A DNA stretch of 64,000 bases from Timema cristinae (Eukaryota > Arthropoda > Insecta > Phasmatodea > Timematidae), in contig JBCFYV010000012.1 in NCBI GenBank assembly GCA_039000515.1, forward strand, positions 89,705,146 to 89,769,145. The letters are read 5' to 3'. Below, in pieces: positions 1 to 12,272 of the stretch. Within the stretch, counting starts at the first letter, position 1, and each line of letters starts with the position of its first letter. A program made the translations under genes and the position numbers. The notes under the pieces are model-generated. The model had not been told where the DNA came from, searched no databases, and saw only the letters and a program-made list of their open reading frames with translations.

Positions 1-56
1 TGATGGCATACAATTATTTTTATACAGTGATATACTCTTATATTTATTTTACTAAG

Positions 57-202
57 TGCTACATGAAATATAGGCATGCATTTAGTTTTAAAACTTAATC
101 AAGTTTTATGTATATATATATGTATATTTATTTTACTAAGCATATAAATATATATTTAAAACCTGATTAAGTTGTAGATGCACGTTTATATTTCGTGCAG
201 CG
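57..202. repeat. Imperfect inverted repeat in AT-rich DNA
   Basis: About 57-105 and 157-202 are inverted copies of each other, with shared blocks around gaaatata, gcat and aacttaatca. It could be a small foldback element or MITE remnant. The first 350 bases are otherwise low-complexity AT-rich sequence. Confidence 0.45.
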
Positions 203-3200
203 CATAGTATAATACATATATAAGTATGTTAAATATATATAATAATATAGATACATAATTATATTTTTATACATATATGTGTATATGCTTATATACTTCT
301 ATATTATATAAGAATATAATATAATTTTTTGTGCAATTATAAAATAATATAATATAAAATATTACTTACTCGACAGAAACTAGTTACAGCCGAGATCTGA
401 AACAAAAAAACAAACAAAAAAATCAATTCTGTTGAATTTAATACAAATAGTGTAATGAATAGATACGACACTCTTTTCATTAATGGCCAAAATATTAATT
501 ACCTTTAATTACGAAATTTCTAGATATTTACGAATAAAATAATAGCCTCTGTAATTAAATTCACAAAATAAAAGTTATTAAACATATCCTAATACAAATG
601 TCCAAAATAAAGTAACACATTTTTAAGAGCGTTCATAATTGCAGGCCCAACTCGGCTCCCGGCTCGCGCGAGTTATGGGAGTAAAAGTGAAAAGAGAAGA
701 CCTACGATATGCCAGAAATGTATGCAGTGCATTGGTATTTGAATTATTACTCGACATTTTCTATGGTGACGATGGAGGAAAAAGCGACAAACTTTCTTAT
801 TAATAACTACAATATATATCTATTATGACAAAATGAATATTGGTGCACAATGATTATCTATGAAACAATTCTAAAATGGTCAAAGAACTACCTTTTCAAT
901 GCAGTTTTTATCTAAATAGCATTTAATATTTCAACAATGTTCAGTATTAAAAACTCTTATCAACTAGTTATCTCCATTAATGTTTAATAAGAAATGATCC
1001 ACTTGAAATAGTTTTTGTGTAAATTTACTATTTTTAGCCAACTGTATCACTCAGTTGATTGGCATGTGATGCACGCTCTTAATAATCTGTTTTGTTTTCA
1101 CAGGTGCTAATTGAAATTGGATTTGTTATTACGTATTGTCTCACACGTAGTTAAATCAAAGTCACTTGAAATTATTTTCCAGCACGAAAAGACTACATCT
1201 TTTACCCCACAGATATTTGAACCAAATCTTGCCAAAAATATATTGGTCAACGATTGGTAGACCAGAGCCAATATTACGATCTTGCTAATGGCTGAGTTGT
1301 AAATTAACAAACATTAGAATCATAATTGGCCTTATTGGGCAAGCTATTTTTTTTCAAGTGGTAAATAAAAAACCTTTCTAATGGGGAGATATTTGGCCTT
1401 TTAAAAACTTTAATTTTTTATAGAATAGCTTAATGGATCTGCTTTTAGTAGATAGGTGTGTATTTCACAAAATACCCAGTATAAAAAAACTTATATGTGT
1501 GTGTATTTACATTAATGTGCAAAAATAAAAATTACAAACTATTTTGGGGATGTAGATGAATATATACATATATATTTTCACTTACAATTTCACCTTTTTA
1601 GTCAATGTAATAATTTATTTGTTAAAATTAACATAGAAGAGGCTAGATAAGAGCCTCAGGACCCCACTGATGGTGACGAGGTCAAGGACATTAGGCTCGC
1701 AATATACTGGTTTGACTCTGACGTGTGGGTTGAACTTTGAATTTAAGCCAGATGTGTATCACTTTAATGTCTTTTACCCACCCTACACGTTAACATGGGT
1801 GAAATTTTTTTAAATGCCCCTCTTGATCCATACCCTTTATAATAAATTTTAAGTAATTTAGCTATCAAGCACACTAATACTGATAAATAAATGGCATTAC
1901 ACAACAAATATAAGCTATTGTAATTTTTTTTTAAATAAGGTTACTAGCAAACTACCTTCCAAATACTATTCCCCAGAAAAAAAACCAAGTTAACATTTTT
2001 ATGATCATATATAAAACTTTTCAGATAATAGTTTTAGTAAAATTGTTTAGGTAATTTTATTAAAATTTCACATTTTCAAAAACATTCTTTACTAAACTAA
2101 CCTCAAATGAATTTACTTAGAAAAATCAAAATATATTCATATTTACCATATACACATTTTGAACCAAACAGTTAATGATATTTTTGAAAAATTGCTAATT
2201 AAAAAATAAGCTAATCACTATTTAACCTTAATTTTATGTCTAATATAAAAATCACGTTTTGCCTTCTGGGTATTGCCAATTATGATGTTTGAACGAAATT
2301 AATTAAGCTGTTTCAGCTCTAGTCTACTGTCATGTTTATTAAACGTATATTAAGAAATATTTAAAAAATGAATTAATTTATTTAAAAAAAATGCAAATTC
2401 CTGTAAAATAATATCTGTGACACCTCATAACAATTTTTATTAATTAAAATCCCCACATAAACCACTAACTACGTTCTGTCCGCCTTTTGAATTAATTTCT
2501 GAAGACTTTCATAATCCATTTGCATTTCAATGCCTAAGTAAAGTTTATAAGAACCACCGAAACTAATTTGAAGTTGACTCAATAGCTTCACCTACTCCCC
2601 GGCCTAACCCCCACTCTACCACCTTCTTAATCTTATTTCATCCTTAGTTGTTTTGCAATGGTTATGCAACGGAGGAGGTTAGGGTAAACTTTTGACGGAG
2701 TTCCTTATTTTACCAGGAAGAAGTTTTCTCCCCCAGGTTTTTGAACGTGTGAGTTGGCGTAGTATCACCCCCTTCATACCCACCTCATGCATTTAGGATT
2801 GAAAGGATCCCTCATAATCACCTTGATAATTTAGTAGGGGGCTCTCCTTTATTCACTTGCCCCTTTCAAAAACATTTCAAGGTAAACATTCAAATAACGT
2901 TTAAAAAAAACTAATTTTAAATTTTTATAGTAAAATAGCATAAAGTAGTGTAAAGAATACTTTTTTTAATTTTGCATTTAATTTAATTTTTTGTACCATC
3001 GATTAGGTTTTCCGGATTGAAATATTTAAGCTTAGGATCATAAATGAAAAATCATTACTAATTAGTTTTATTAGTGAACTTGGCTCCAACTAGAAAGTTC
3101 AGGGCTCGGTTGATATTTTGGATACAATATGGCCAAGCCTAATGTTAATTTATCATCTTATATCTCCAGGCGAATATGAGGACATTTAATTTAAAAGTAA

Positions 3201-3559
3201 CGAGGATTAAGACAATTATAAACAAAGTAAGGGTTAGATGCACCAACAGAAATAACTTATATTTTAAAACACGAAAACACATAGAAATTTAAATTTATTT
3301 AAGAATGAGGAAATATTGAGGGAAAAGCTTTGGATTACCTTTGACCTTGAGTTACTTGGTGAGGGTGTTCGTTTTTATTAGAAAGCTAATGCAATACTTA
3401 AGGGAAGGAACATTAAGGAATATACTGCAACGTTTGCCTTCTCCTTCGGCAATTCTTTTTATAATTACGGTCCCGCAAGTAAATATTGGTTAAAGGGGGT
3501 GTTTTATTCACTTTCAATTACTGTACATCTAGATGTCCAAGAAAGAGGTTGTTAGATCA
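203..3559. other. Intronic sequence, no gene seen
   Basis: Very AT-rich sequence with short GC-richer patches near 640-680, 1640-1800 and 2580-2860. None of these shows a convincing reading frame or repeat relationship elsewhere in the window. Confidence 0.5.
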
Positions 3560-4245
3560 TACTAGTACTGCAGAGGGCTTTCATGGTTGACGTTATTTCC
3601 TTTTATGTCTGAATAGACGTGCTACGGGTGAGTTTAGATAGTACCATGTCTGAAGAAGCATACCATGGGCGAGGTTGAATTATACTAAGTATGAAGAGGG
3701 CTGCTGTGGCTGAGTCTAGATAATACCCTGCCTGTGTGAAGAGGCCTTCTCCGGGTTAGGTTGTATCATATCATGTCTGAAGAGACCTATCATGGCTGAG
3801 GTTGGATCATATTAAGTCTGAAGAAGCCTGCCGTGGGTGATGTTGGATACTACTGAGTTTGAAGAAACCTGCCGAGGGTGAGGTTTGATCATATCATGTA
3901 TGAAGAGGCTTGCTGGTGGTAAGTTTAAATCACATCTTGTTTTAAGAGGCCTTCCCAAGGTGAGGTTTAGTCATATCATGTATGAATAGGATTTCTGGGG
4001 GTAAGTTTAAATCACATCTTGTTTTAAGAGGCCTGCCCAGGGTGAGGTTTGATCATATTATGTATGAAGAGGCTTGCTGGTGGTAAGTTTAAATCACATC
4101 TTGTTTTAAGAGGATTGCCCAAGGTGAGGTTAAATCATGCCGTGTTAGAAGAGGCCTACCACGTGTGAGGTTACATCGTGTGAAGTCTGGTAAAACCTGC
4201 TACGTGTGACGGTAGATAGTAATATGTTTAATAAAGCTTCCTGAA
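3560..4245 (+). repeat. Degenerate minisatellite, 41-bp unit with 82-bp higher order
   Basis: Tandem units of about 41 bp carry the recurring pieces tctgaagaggcctgcc, gggtgaggtt and atcatatcatg. Between about 3895 and 4140 the period becomes 82 bp, two alternating 41-bp types, with a gtttaaatcacatcttgttt block repeated three times almost unchanged. The older flanks are more diverged, so the 82-bp dimer amplified most recently. Confidence 0.8.
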
Positions 4246-4734
4246 TGCAATGGGAGATTAACTTAAAAACAAACCAGTGTAAATATACTCGTGTGTTTTA
4301 ACACCAAACGAAGTTACTCTCCACAATCAGGACGAATAATATCTTATACATGACTGAAACTTCCCAAATCAGGTCAAACTGATGGATAAAAGCTCTCGAG
4401 CTAAGTATATATAGAAGCAGTGTAGCTATAAATAGTATTTAATATCATTAATAATAATTGCATTAATGTGAATTATTTTAAAGATACCGTTGCACTGATT
4501 AGGTGTGGGATAAATAATTGCACGCATTCACTGCTACTGTTTTCAAGTTCTCGTTGGACTTGTGATCAGGAATATTTTAGTGTAGTTTGTTGTCACCGAA
4601 AAAATGTAGTGAAATTCATGGTCACCATATATATAGTCATGTGTATTATTACAGTAATATAATATAACATAATATAATATTACTTAACTTACTCTACAAA
4701 CCTATCCACCTGTATTTAGGGAATGAAGCAAGGT

Positions 4735-5262
4735 CAGGGTGCAAAACCCACAGTCAAATATCTCTATCGGCTGCCAGTCCCACTAGCAGTAAAATAAACA
4801 CTGTCAAATCTCTATCGGCCGTATTTCCCATGGTTACAAAAATCACGATCAAATCTCTATCGGCCACCAGTTCCACTGGCTGAAAACCCACGGTCAAATC
4901 TCTATCCGCCACTAGTACCACTGGCTGCTAAACCACGATCAAATCTCTATTGGCCAAAATTCACATGGCTGCAAACACCACTATCAAATCTTTATTAGCA
5001 GAAAATCCCACTAGCCGCGAAACAGAGGATCAAATCTCTATCACCCGCAAATCCCACTGGCGTCAAAGCACACGATCAAATATATATCAACCACAAATCC
5101 CAATGGCTGCAAAATACAAGTTAAAATCTCTATCGGCTGCAAATCCCACTGGTGGCAAAACACAGGATCAAATCTCTATCACCCACAAATCCCAATGGCC
5201 GCAAAACCCACGATAAAAACTCTATCTACCACAAGTTCCACTGTCTGTTAAAACCACGAACG
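4735..5262 (+). repeat. Minisatellite, 45-bp unit, about 12 copies
   Basis: The unit contains ccactggctgcaaaa, cacgatcaaat and ctctatcggcc, and the best copies repeat exactly every 45 bp. Because 45 is divisible by three it produces an open frame with a 15-residue period (4950-5216). That frame has no start context or domain and I do not treat it as a gene. Copies are moderately diverged. Confidence 0.85.
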
Positions 5263-5872
5263 CAAACCCCAACGTTTTATTTTACACATTTTGGATGGTT
5301 GAAATGGTAATAATTATAAACTATTTAGGTAACATACATTAAATTGATGTTCATTAATATTGGTAATCAAGAGTCCAAAATTATCACGATAATCTAGCAC
5401 AGCATAAAATATGGCAAAATATTATCTCTGAAGATTCATCAGAAGAAAGCCTTGCTGTTTGTGTTAACCCGAGAAAGTTCAAGATTTGTCAATGTCAACA
5501 AAATTGATTGAAGACATCTCTCTACCCTTTACTTAACTTTTCTTTCGGTGATCAAAATCATTGAATGAATGAATAAAGAATAGAATACTAAGGCATCCGT
5601 TCGTTTCGTGACGTGTTTGTGACGTGTCTTTGTGTCATGTAGTTCTCGTTTTATGACACGATGTCACGAACTAGGTTATCTGAACCTCAAATCTACCGCC
5701 ACTTCACGAAGTATTGCAATTTTTTACAAGCTGAGCTCAGAGCTAGTTTCAAAAATATATTAATTTAAGGTGAGCTTTGACAAAATTAAAAATTATTGTA
5801 CTATACATTGTGTAACCTTCACTTCCAAAGCCATTAAACACGTAAAACACTATAAATTGATTTAGTACATTC

Positions 5873-5877
<5 letters not shown>

Positions 5878-5943
<66 letters not shown>

Positions 5944-6080
5944 GCACCGCGTCTTACTACCCGTTCGGGTTATACGCACTTACGCTAATGTGTAATGGTA
6001 GGGTGATTGTGAGATGAAATGAAGGACCTACAGTTTAACGTGGAATCCGAACCACGGTGGCGGCCTGGCATTCCCCACAT
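5878..6080 (-). mobile_element. SINE-B copy with long (AAT)n tail and target duplication
   Basis: Minus-strand short element. The body at 5943-6080 starts with gtggggaatgcc and holds a B-box-like gtggttcggattcc. It ends with the stem-loop accccgaacgggt-type tail shared with SINE-A, then an (AAT)n tail seen as (ATT)n at 5878-5942. A 12-bp target duplication TACATTCTTTTA lies at 5866-5877 and 6081-6092, so this is a complete insertion of a roughly 138-bp element. No A box is visible. Confidence 0.8.
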
Positions 6081-6170
6081 TACATTCTTTTAAATGTCAA
6101 GTGCAATACAATCTTTTTTACTCTCATGAATAAATTGAGTGCTTAATTTTTTTTATTTTTTTTTTTATTT

Positions 6171-6414
6171 TAGCAACGCGTCTTACTACCCGTCCGGGTT
6201 ATACGCTTTAAGTACTAATTACGCTAATGGATTGGGAATTGGGAAGGTTGAATAGAGGAAGTTAACCCGCATTTTCGTGGAGGGAGAGTGGAAAACCATT
6301 TAGGAAAAACCGCCCCCAGTTCACCTGACCGAGATTCGAGCCACGATCTCCCCGTCCTCGGCGGTCGAGCTCAACATGACTAGCGCGTTAGCCAACTACG
6401 CCACCGAGGCGGGT
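6171..6414 (-). mobile_element. SINE-A, near full-length tRNA-derived element
   Basis: On the minus strand it begins acccgcctcggtggcgtag, with an A-box-like tggcgtagttgg about 15 bases in and a B-box-like ggctcgaatctc. A long non-tRNA body follows, ending with the stem-loop CCCG-GA-CGGG, agtaagacgc and a T-rich tail on the plus strand. It is nearly identical to the copy at 49133-49377, so both are relatively young. Confidence 0.85.
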
Positions 6415-7544
6415 AATAAAATGTAATTTGCCTAATTATCTGGAGACTATTAAGCTCAATTATTTTAAATATGTGCTTACACTTTTTTAGATTTAAAAAA
6501 ATCAGTTAAAAATATACAATACAAAATTATTTTCTAAGAAACATTAGGATAAATAAAAGGTATGATACAATCAAATATCCTTTCCAATATAATCTATTAT
6601 AATTAAGAGCACCATTTAAAAAAATCGGTGAGTCATTTTAGGGCTAGAATGGATATCAAGATTTGACCTGCTGTGTGACCATAGAGGATGTAAATATAAA
6701 GCTTGAACTAAATACATCTCACCATATCGACTGTGGTTGTATAGGGACAAACAAACACTTGAAGGGACACACCAAATTATAATACCCACTATTAATTTTA
6801 AGATACATATAAATCGCGAGATAGAAAATGTTCTGATAGCAATGCTTTCTCTATATTATAAAAAGGTAAAACCAACAAAGCAAAGGCCACAGTTGAAATA
6901 CAATTAAAACATATGGAGGCACAAATTGTTCATCCAAATATTTGATCAACATTTTACTTTGATTATTAAAAAAACTACACACTTTTTTACCTTGAACTGC
7001 AACAGTCCTACTCTGATTATGCCATTGACCTATCTTAATCAGCTGCACCGTAATGAAACCGAGCAATGTAAGTTTGTTACCTTTCAGGGGGAACGGAGAG
7101 TAAATTATTAATTCTTTTCGTAAAGCATATAACTTTTTACTCACATGTTTTTTCGAATATTTTAAACTCGTCTCAGTTCAATTAAGTTCTACATTAATTT
7201 TTAAATGAGGTTAATTTCTGCACTAGTGTGATGTTAAGAAAGGCTACCTCTGCATTCGAAAGGAAGAGAGGGATATAATCAGTTACGCTGCTAAATTCCT
7301 GCGCTAGTAACCCTGTAAATAAAGTTGCTTTTATATCAGTGCAAACATAGATTTAAAACGATTTTCTAGACGCACAATTTCGTGTGTTTATGAGCACGTT
7401 GAAGATAAAAAACAACTTTAAAGTAATTAATTAAAAGCTACATTTTCAAATGTGTTAAAACCCCCAAGAGAGGGTGTTTAGTAAAAGGAAAACTTTTTTG
7501 AGGTCAGTATTGAATTGAATGCATTATTATTACATGTTTATTGA
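6415..7544. other. Intronic sequence, nothing recognised
   Basis: AT-rich single-copy-looking sequence. The overlapping short open frames near 6850-7144 lie on both strands and have no domain or splice context. Confidence 0.5.
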
Positions 7545-7620
7545 TATTATCAATCAAAAGTAGCAGCTTATGATCATATGACTTGACGCATAAAAGTAGC
7601 ATGAGTAAGTGCCAGATACC
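7545..7620 (-). repeat. Copy of dispersed 60-110 bp repeat R1
   Basis: Reads, on the minus strand, the shared core cgtcaagtcatatgatcat, then gctgctacttttgat. Other copies are at about 8208-8275 (minus), 12105-12175, 35875-35960, 43295-43352 and 57040-57130. Confidence 0.6.
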
Positions 7621-7936
7621 ACCTCTTTTAACATGCTACTATCATGGTATGTTTATCCTTTGATTTCAAGTTTGAAATCATAGGTGGGCATGTGGAATAA
7701 AACGTTAGACTGGTTTGCTAATTTCCTATATTAGTGTTATTTTCAGCGCATAGCAGTTGGTCCACGGGACCCCTTGTACTTAAAGCTCTTAGCTTAGTTG
7801 AACCAAGATCACTGACTAGGAAGATTATAGTCGTAGCTTAGTTAGGCCAGGAGGACTATAACAGATAATAATAGTCCTGCGGATAAATATGAATTTGGCC
7901 CCGCCAATCTTTTTTGCCTTATTTTAGGATAGATTT

Positions 7937-8028
7937 GTTTAGGTTAGGTTAGACTAAACTAGGTTAAGTTAGGCTAGGTAAGATTAGCTTAGACTAGGCT
8001 ACGTTAGGCTAGATTAGATTAGATTAGC
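7937..8028 (+). repeat. Interstitial TTAGG-like pentamer tract
   Basis: It opens with two perfect and one partial TTAGG units at 7939-7952. It then decays into ggcta, gatta and gacta pentamers up to about 8028. TTAGG is the usual arthropod telomere motif. This is a short internal tract, not a chromosome end. Confidence 0.6.
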
Positions 8029-8207
8029 ATTTTGTTTTGTCTTACTAGCCATCACTTGCTATTTTTCGCTCAGCTTGAGAAAACATTTAATTTAAATCTA
8101 TCCTAATAGGAGCACCACAACAGCCGTGGCCGAGTTAGTACAGCAGTACGTCTTGCTTACAATTCCCAAAAGGAACTCGCGGCCCAACTGTAACACGCCT
8201 GTTATTT

Positions 8208-8275
8208 TAGATGTGTTGATAATCTCAATCAAAGCGGCAGTAAGCAGATAATATGTCTTGACGTATGAATACTTA
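8208..8275 (-). repeat. Copy of dispersed repeat R1
   Basis: The minus-strand core attcatacgtcaagacatat is followed by sequence matching the other R1 copies. It ends just before the neurexin exon at 8428. Confidence 0.5.
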
Positions 8276-8427
8276 AAACAGATCTAGTAGAGTTTCTATC
8301 TGTCGGATAAGAAAGACTATTCTTATGAAAATGTCAGTCTTATTGTAAAAATAATACTTTTAAAATAAACAAAGGTGTTTCTAATGCAGTTTCATAATAT
8401 TTCAGGATATAGAAGCTCTAATCTCAC

Positions 8428-8587
8428 CTCCTGGACCTTCCTGTGGACGGTGACCTTGTGCCACTGGTTGTCATCGAAACGGACCTTGTTTGGCTTGATG
8501 CTCATCTCCAACTTCCCGTTCCCTAGATTCATGGTCAAGGTCACACCACCATCTTTCAAGGCCAGGTTGAGTAGTCCATATCGTCCC
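8428..8587 (-). CDS. Nrx-1: Neurexin exon, second part of the same LNS domain, with an apparent 1-bp deletion
   Basis: Minus-strand exon with acceptor tttccag (AG at 8589-8588) and donor GTGAGA (from 8427). From about 8570 down it reads NLALKDGGVTLTMNLGNGK, then a stretch ending VRFDDNQWHKVTVHRKVQE. This is the core of a neurexin LNS2 domain, including the W-H-V-V-R strand. It ends in phase 0 directly after VQE, the place where vertebrate neurexins have splice site 2. The upstream exon ends with one base, so this exon should begin with two bases. In that frame it reads G-D-D-M-D-Y and then goes out of frame; from the next codon the LNLAL frame is one base off. Adding one base near 8571 would make the join exactly colinear with the family pattern TG---DY-NLAL. 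So the exon looks like 161 bp with one base missing, either an assembly error or a real lesion. The intact frame downstream of the lesion favours an error. Confidence 0.87.
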
Positions 8588-8708
8588 CTGGAAAGCACCA
8601 TACCACAGTTATATTATTATATTCTATCCTCAAATAATTAATTCTATAAATAAATGTACGAGGATTTAGAACTACAACGATACAGATATTCAAATAGAGA
8701 ATACCCGT

Positions 8709-8947
8709 TCAGTGGTCACATGGTCTAAGCTGCCACTTTCGGGTTAGACTAGGCTGCCAATGACAGGTAGCTCGGACTTTGAATCCCACTCAGGTCTACT
8801 CAGGGGGATTTTTCCAAAATGATTTACCCTCTCCCTCAGGCAAATGCAGGTACACTTCATCCACATTTACCTATCTAATTCATTACTCTTGAATTTAATT
8901 AGTATACTGTCGTATAACCTGAACAGGTTGTAAGAGGTGGTGCTAAA
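8709..8947 (+). mobile_element. Diverged SINE-A copy
   Basis: It begins with tcagtggtcacatggtctaa and has a B-box-like region gactttgaatcccac. The body block ccctctccctcaggcaaatg is followed by a 3' end resembling cgtataacctgaacaggt and ggtgctaaa. It lies only about 120 bp upstream, in the minus-strand sense, of the neurexin exon acceptor. Confidence 0.75.
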
Positions 8948-11364
8948 CCAAATTAGATAATCGCAGAAAAAACATGGCGTCTCATTGTATATTGTTAAAA
9001 CAAGACAATTAATAGTTTTTTTAACTAAATAAAGCACATGATAAGTTTGAGTCCAATTTTTTAAAATAAAAGACTTGACATTAATTATTAATAAATTACA
9101 ATTTGGATATCATTCAACAAGAACAAAATGAAGTTGTGATTATATACGATGATTTTAATATAAATTATAAAATGGAAATAAATTAATAATACAATATACC
9201 CAAACAACTACTTCGGCATCATCCTAAAACAAATAAATGGAATTTTTATAAAATTAGATTGCGTAAACCTAGTGCATGATTCTAGAGTAATAAAAAAAAA
9301 CAGGATTTATTCATTACTCAGCTACAACTTCGAGCATGGCTATGTTTAATTAATATAATACTATTAAATAAACGCATATACAAATGCTAAATAAATACAT
9401 AAATGCACACATAGTTATAAGTAAAATCCAAAATTACGTTTCGGAATTGGGATTAGATACAAATATACAATTTATCAAAATCTCGACATGGTTTTAATCT
9501 ATTATTGCAAACAGTTCTATAGACTTCAGATGCATCTGTTGAATTAAAAGTTTATGGATTTAATTTATTTAAAGGACTTGTTAAATAGAATGTTTCCTGG
9601 ATACAGAATATTACTGTACTTGGTTAGAATTGACCTGAGGGCCTGCTCCCTGGAGGCATTCATGCTAGACTAACACACACAAACACACACAATGCCACCC
9701 TGGAAACATAAACGCTATTTCATCTGCAGGTTGTTGTAAAGCCAGGACTGACTCTCGATGTTTGAATTATTCAGCAAGTCGCGGTGAAACGTCACTGCTG
9801 GTGGTTTGGTGTTGGGGCTTTCAAGAGGAGGGGGAAAGCGCCGTGGTCTGTATGCAAACACAGAGCGAAGTAATGCTCTGGGTCTATCTACCCTCTTAGG
9901 GCTGTATTAGAAAAATACTGGCTGTTCTCTTAACTTTCTTTTGGTCTCCTTTAAAAAAAAATATTATCACGATCTTTTTGTATTTCTTTGTAGACGTTTG
10001 CTCCATTCAAGTTACTTTTGAGGGTGCAAGTCAATGAGTCCACAATACTTTTTTAAGTTCGTATTATTGAATATATATAAATATAAAAAAACACGATTAA
10101 AAAAACAGCTGGCAAGAAAAAACAAAGTAAGTAAAATATTTATATTTCTCATCGTTGATAATAATTTTAAAATATACATTTAAAAATAGTACTAAGATAA
10201 TAATTAGATTAAACGTAGCTGCAACCATTTTATTTAACATCCTACCCGCATCATTGATCATGATTGATCATGGGTGGAAGTAAAAAAGAGAGGAAAAAGG
10301 TTGGGGGGAGGGATGTTAAGTTGGATTCTGAAATACCCAGATGATTGTAACTACTAAAATTACCATTCTACCTTCACACAAATGCAGGTGCATTTCCTTT
10401 AATATTAGTGTGATTAAAATGTATATAATTCGGATGGATACTAAGTCGAGGTATACAACATTTATTAGCTTTTTTTTAGCTTTGACAATAATTTACAGTA
10501 AAAATAAAATGTTCCCACAAGCACAATTTTTATTATTTGAAATTAATTTGAAATTTTTATAAAAAAATAGTAAAATTACATACCTATTTCCTCCCCCACA
10601 AATAAACAGTTATTAATTTTCTTTCATTATGACCACAAGCCCGTAAGGTTATTTGACAGTGAAAATTACTCAAACAATGGTACGGGAAATCATAAATTAA
10701 CAAGTTCGATCCTTTATAATTCGTGAACTGTAATGGTTTGATATAATTGAATCACTGGTTTAGTTACACACTTGTTAAAATAGTGCAATAAAGTTTTCAT
10801 TATAGAGTGACCATAAAGGAAATAAGACATCTGCAGTATATGTCCACATTGTTTCCACGGACCACGGACCACGAACATCCCCCTTCTATCTCAGGCATGC
10901 AATATTTGTGTTCAGGTTGAATAATGGATCACTTACAAGCGGGTGTCCAGCTTTCAACAGAGGGTTTGCTATTTTAAGGTTGGGTTCCACAATCCTTTTT
11001 TATTTGTCTATCATAGTTTCGGTTTTCCCTTTGTTCTACATTTTACTTTATCCATTTTAATCAATTTTCCAAGCCATCTACCCCCCACCATTTCAGTCAG
11101 TTATTTTACTCTCCTGTTTTATTAAATCACACTCTAAATGTAATCATTTATTACTAAAACGTGCTTAGTACCGACTCATTAATAACATGTGGCAATCCTT
11201 CTCATCAACAAATGGAATGGTTTTATGTATGATTGTTCCATTTGTTGTTCGTTTGTGAATTTATTTTTAACAATAAATTATTTACCTTTTTTTTGTTTGT
11301 TTACCATTTAACTGCACTATAAAGTATATATTAGGATACTAAAATGAGAGGATCAGTATTTGTA
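8948..11364. other. Intronic sequence, mostly unassigned
   Basis: AT-rich DNA. A GC-richer non-repetitive stretch at 9600-9910 shows no clear frame. A short palindromic tgatcatgattgatcatg lies near 10255, and a weak SINE-A-like body (ccttcacacaaatgcagg) near 10370. The frames at 10341-10562 and 10943-11125 have no recognisable domain. Confidence 0.45.
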
Positions 11365-11510
11365 TGGAGAGATCATGGGAAACCATTCAGGAAGAACCAC
11401 CCTCTGTGCATCCGGCCGGGATTAGAGCTTTGACCCCTGCCCCCCTCTCAATCACCCGCAAGCCAGACAAGCCACGTGTCGACCGATGTGTGACCATCCA
11501 CTACCATAAT
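11365..11510 (-). mobile_element. Partial, diverged SINE-A-like fragment
   Basis: The body block ggaaaccattcaggaagaacc, with gccgggatt and a tRNA-like region, matches the minus-strand SINE-A order. The 3' tail module is missing. Confidence 0.5.
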
Positions 11511-12104
11511 TAATTAATTACTATGTAGTTTTATTATATAATGGAATTTGTGAATTAATTTACAATTATACAACTATAGCCTTGACTGATAAAGCTCCGG
11601 GGGAAGTCTACAACTGGGTTGTAAACACGCGACCGCACGAGGGCTAGGAACTTGGCAATTAAGGTCAGTGCCTTTACGCTCTTCCCCACGGTAAGACCCG
11701 TTAATTCTAGTTAATTTATTTGTGAGAGAAAAACAAGTGTACACCTCATTTTACACGTAAGGTGGGAATAATTACAACGTTTTAATGAAAAGGCCGCCTA
11801 TTATTTCATCCCTATATAATCCGTTCCCCCGTGCCACGCTAGAAGACTGTACCCATAAAATAACACTTTTCATCCCCTACTTATAGGGTTATATGATATA
11901 AGTACAATGTGCATACATGTAAAAAATGTGTTCAAAACGAACCAATCACTGTGAAAACAAGACCGTGTGCGTTATGAACAAACAAGTTAGTGATAACATT
12001 GATATTAAGTACAAGATAAAGTTTAACTGGTTCCACATGGAATTAATGAAGTATTTTTCTAGGAAGGACCATAGCTGAAATCTACAAACGTTACTAAAGC
12101 TAAA

Positions 12105-12175
12105 CACCACTTTCATGTGTTCACATGACAAGTTATGTGATCTACAGCTGTCAATTTTTATAAATAGTATTATAC
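12105..12175 (+). repeat. Copy of dispersed repeat R1
   Basis: The core tgtgttcacatgacaagt continues tatgtgatctacagctgtca, matching the other R1 copies. Confidence 0.6.
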
Positions 12176-12272
12176 CAAGAAATAACACTAATAGCATAAG
12201 GAAATGTTATTAATGTTAGTTGCAAAAATATACGTTTCTATTTTATAAAGATCCATCCTACCAAAATCCTAA

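Larger units (their letters stand above)
1..8427 (-). other. Downstream neurexin intron (partial, at least 8.4 kb)
   Basis: It begins with the GTGAGA donor after the VQE codon. The next expected exon, carrying the rest of LNS2, is not recognisable here and probably lies beyond base 1. Because the donor sits at the splice-site-2 position, a small alternative exon could be hidden in this interval; I could not identify one. Confidence 0.6.

Noticed and set aside
8122..8170. tRNA-like gccgtggccgagttagtac sequence
   Set aside because: It resembles a tRNA 5' half, but there is no convincing B box or body and no second copy in the window.
8375..8641. Plus-strand 88-codon frame
   Set aside because: It is antisense to the well-supported neurexin exon.
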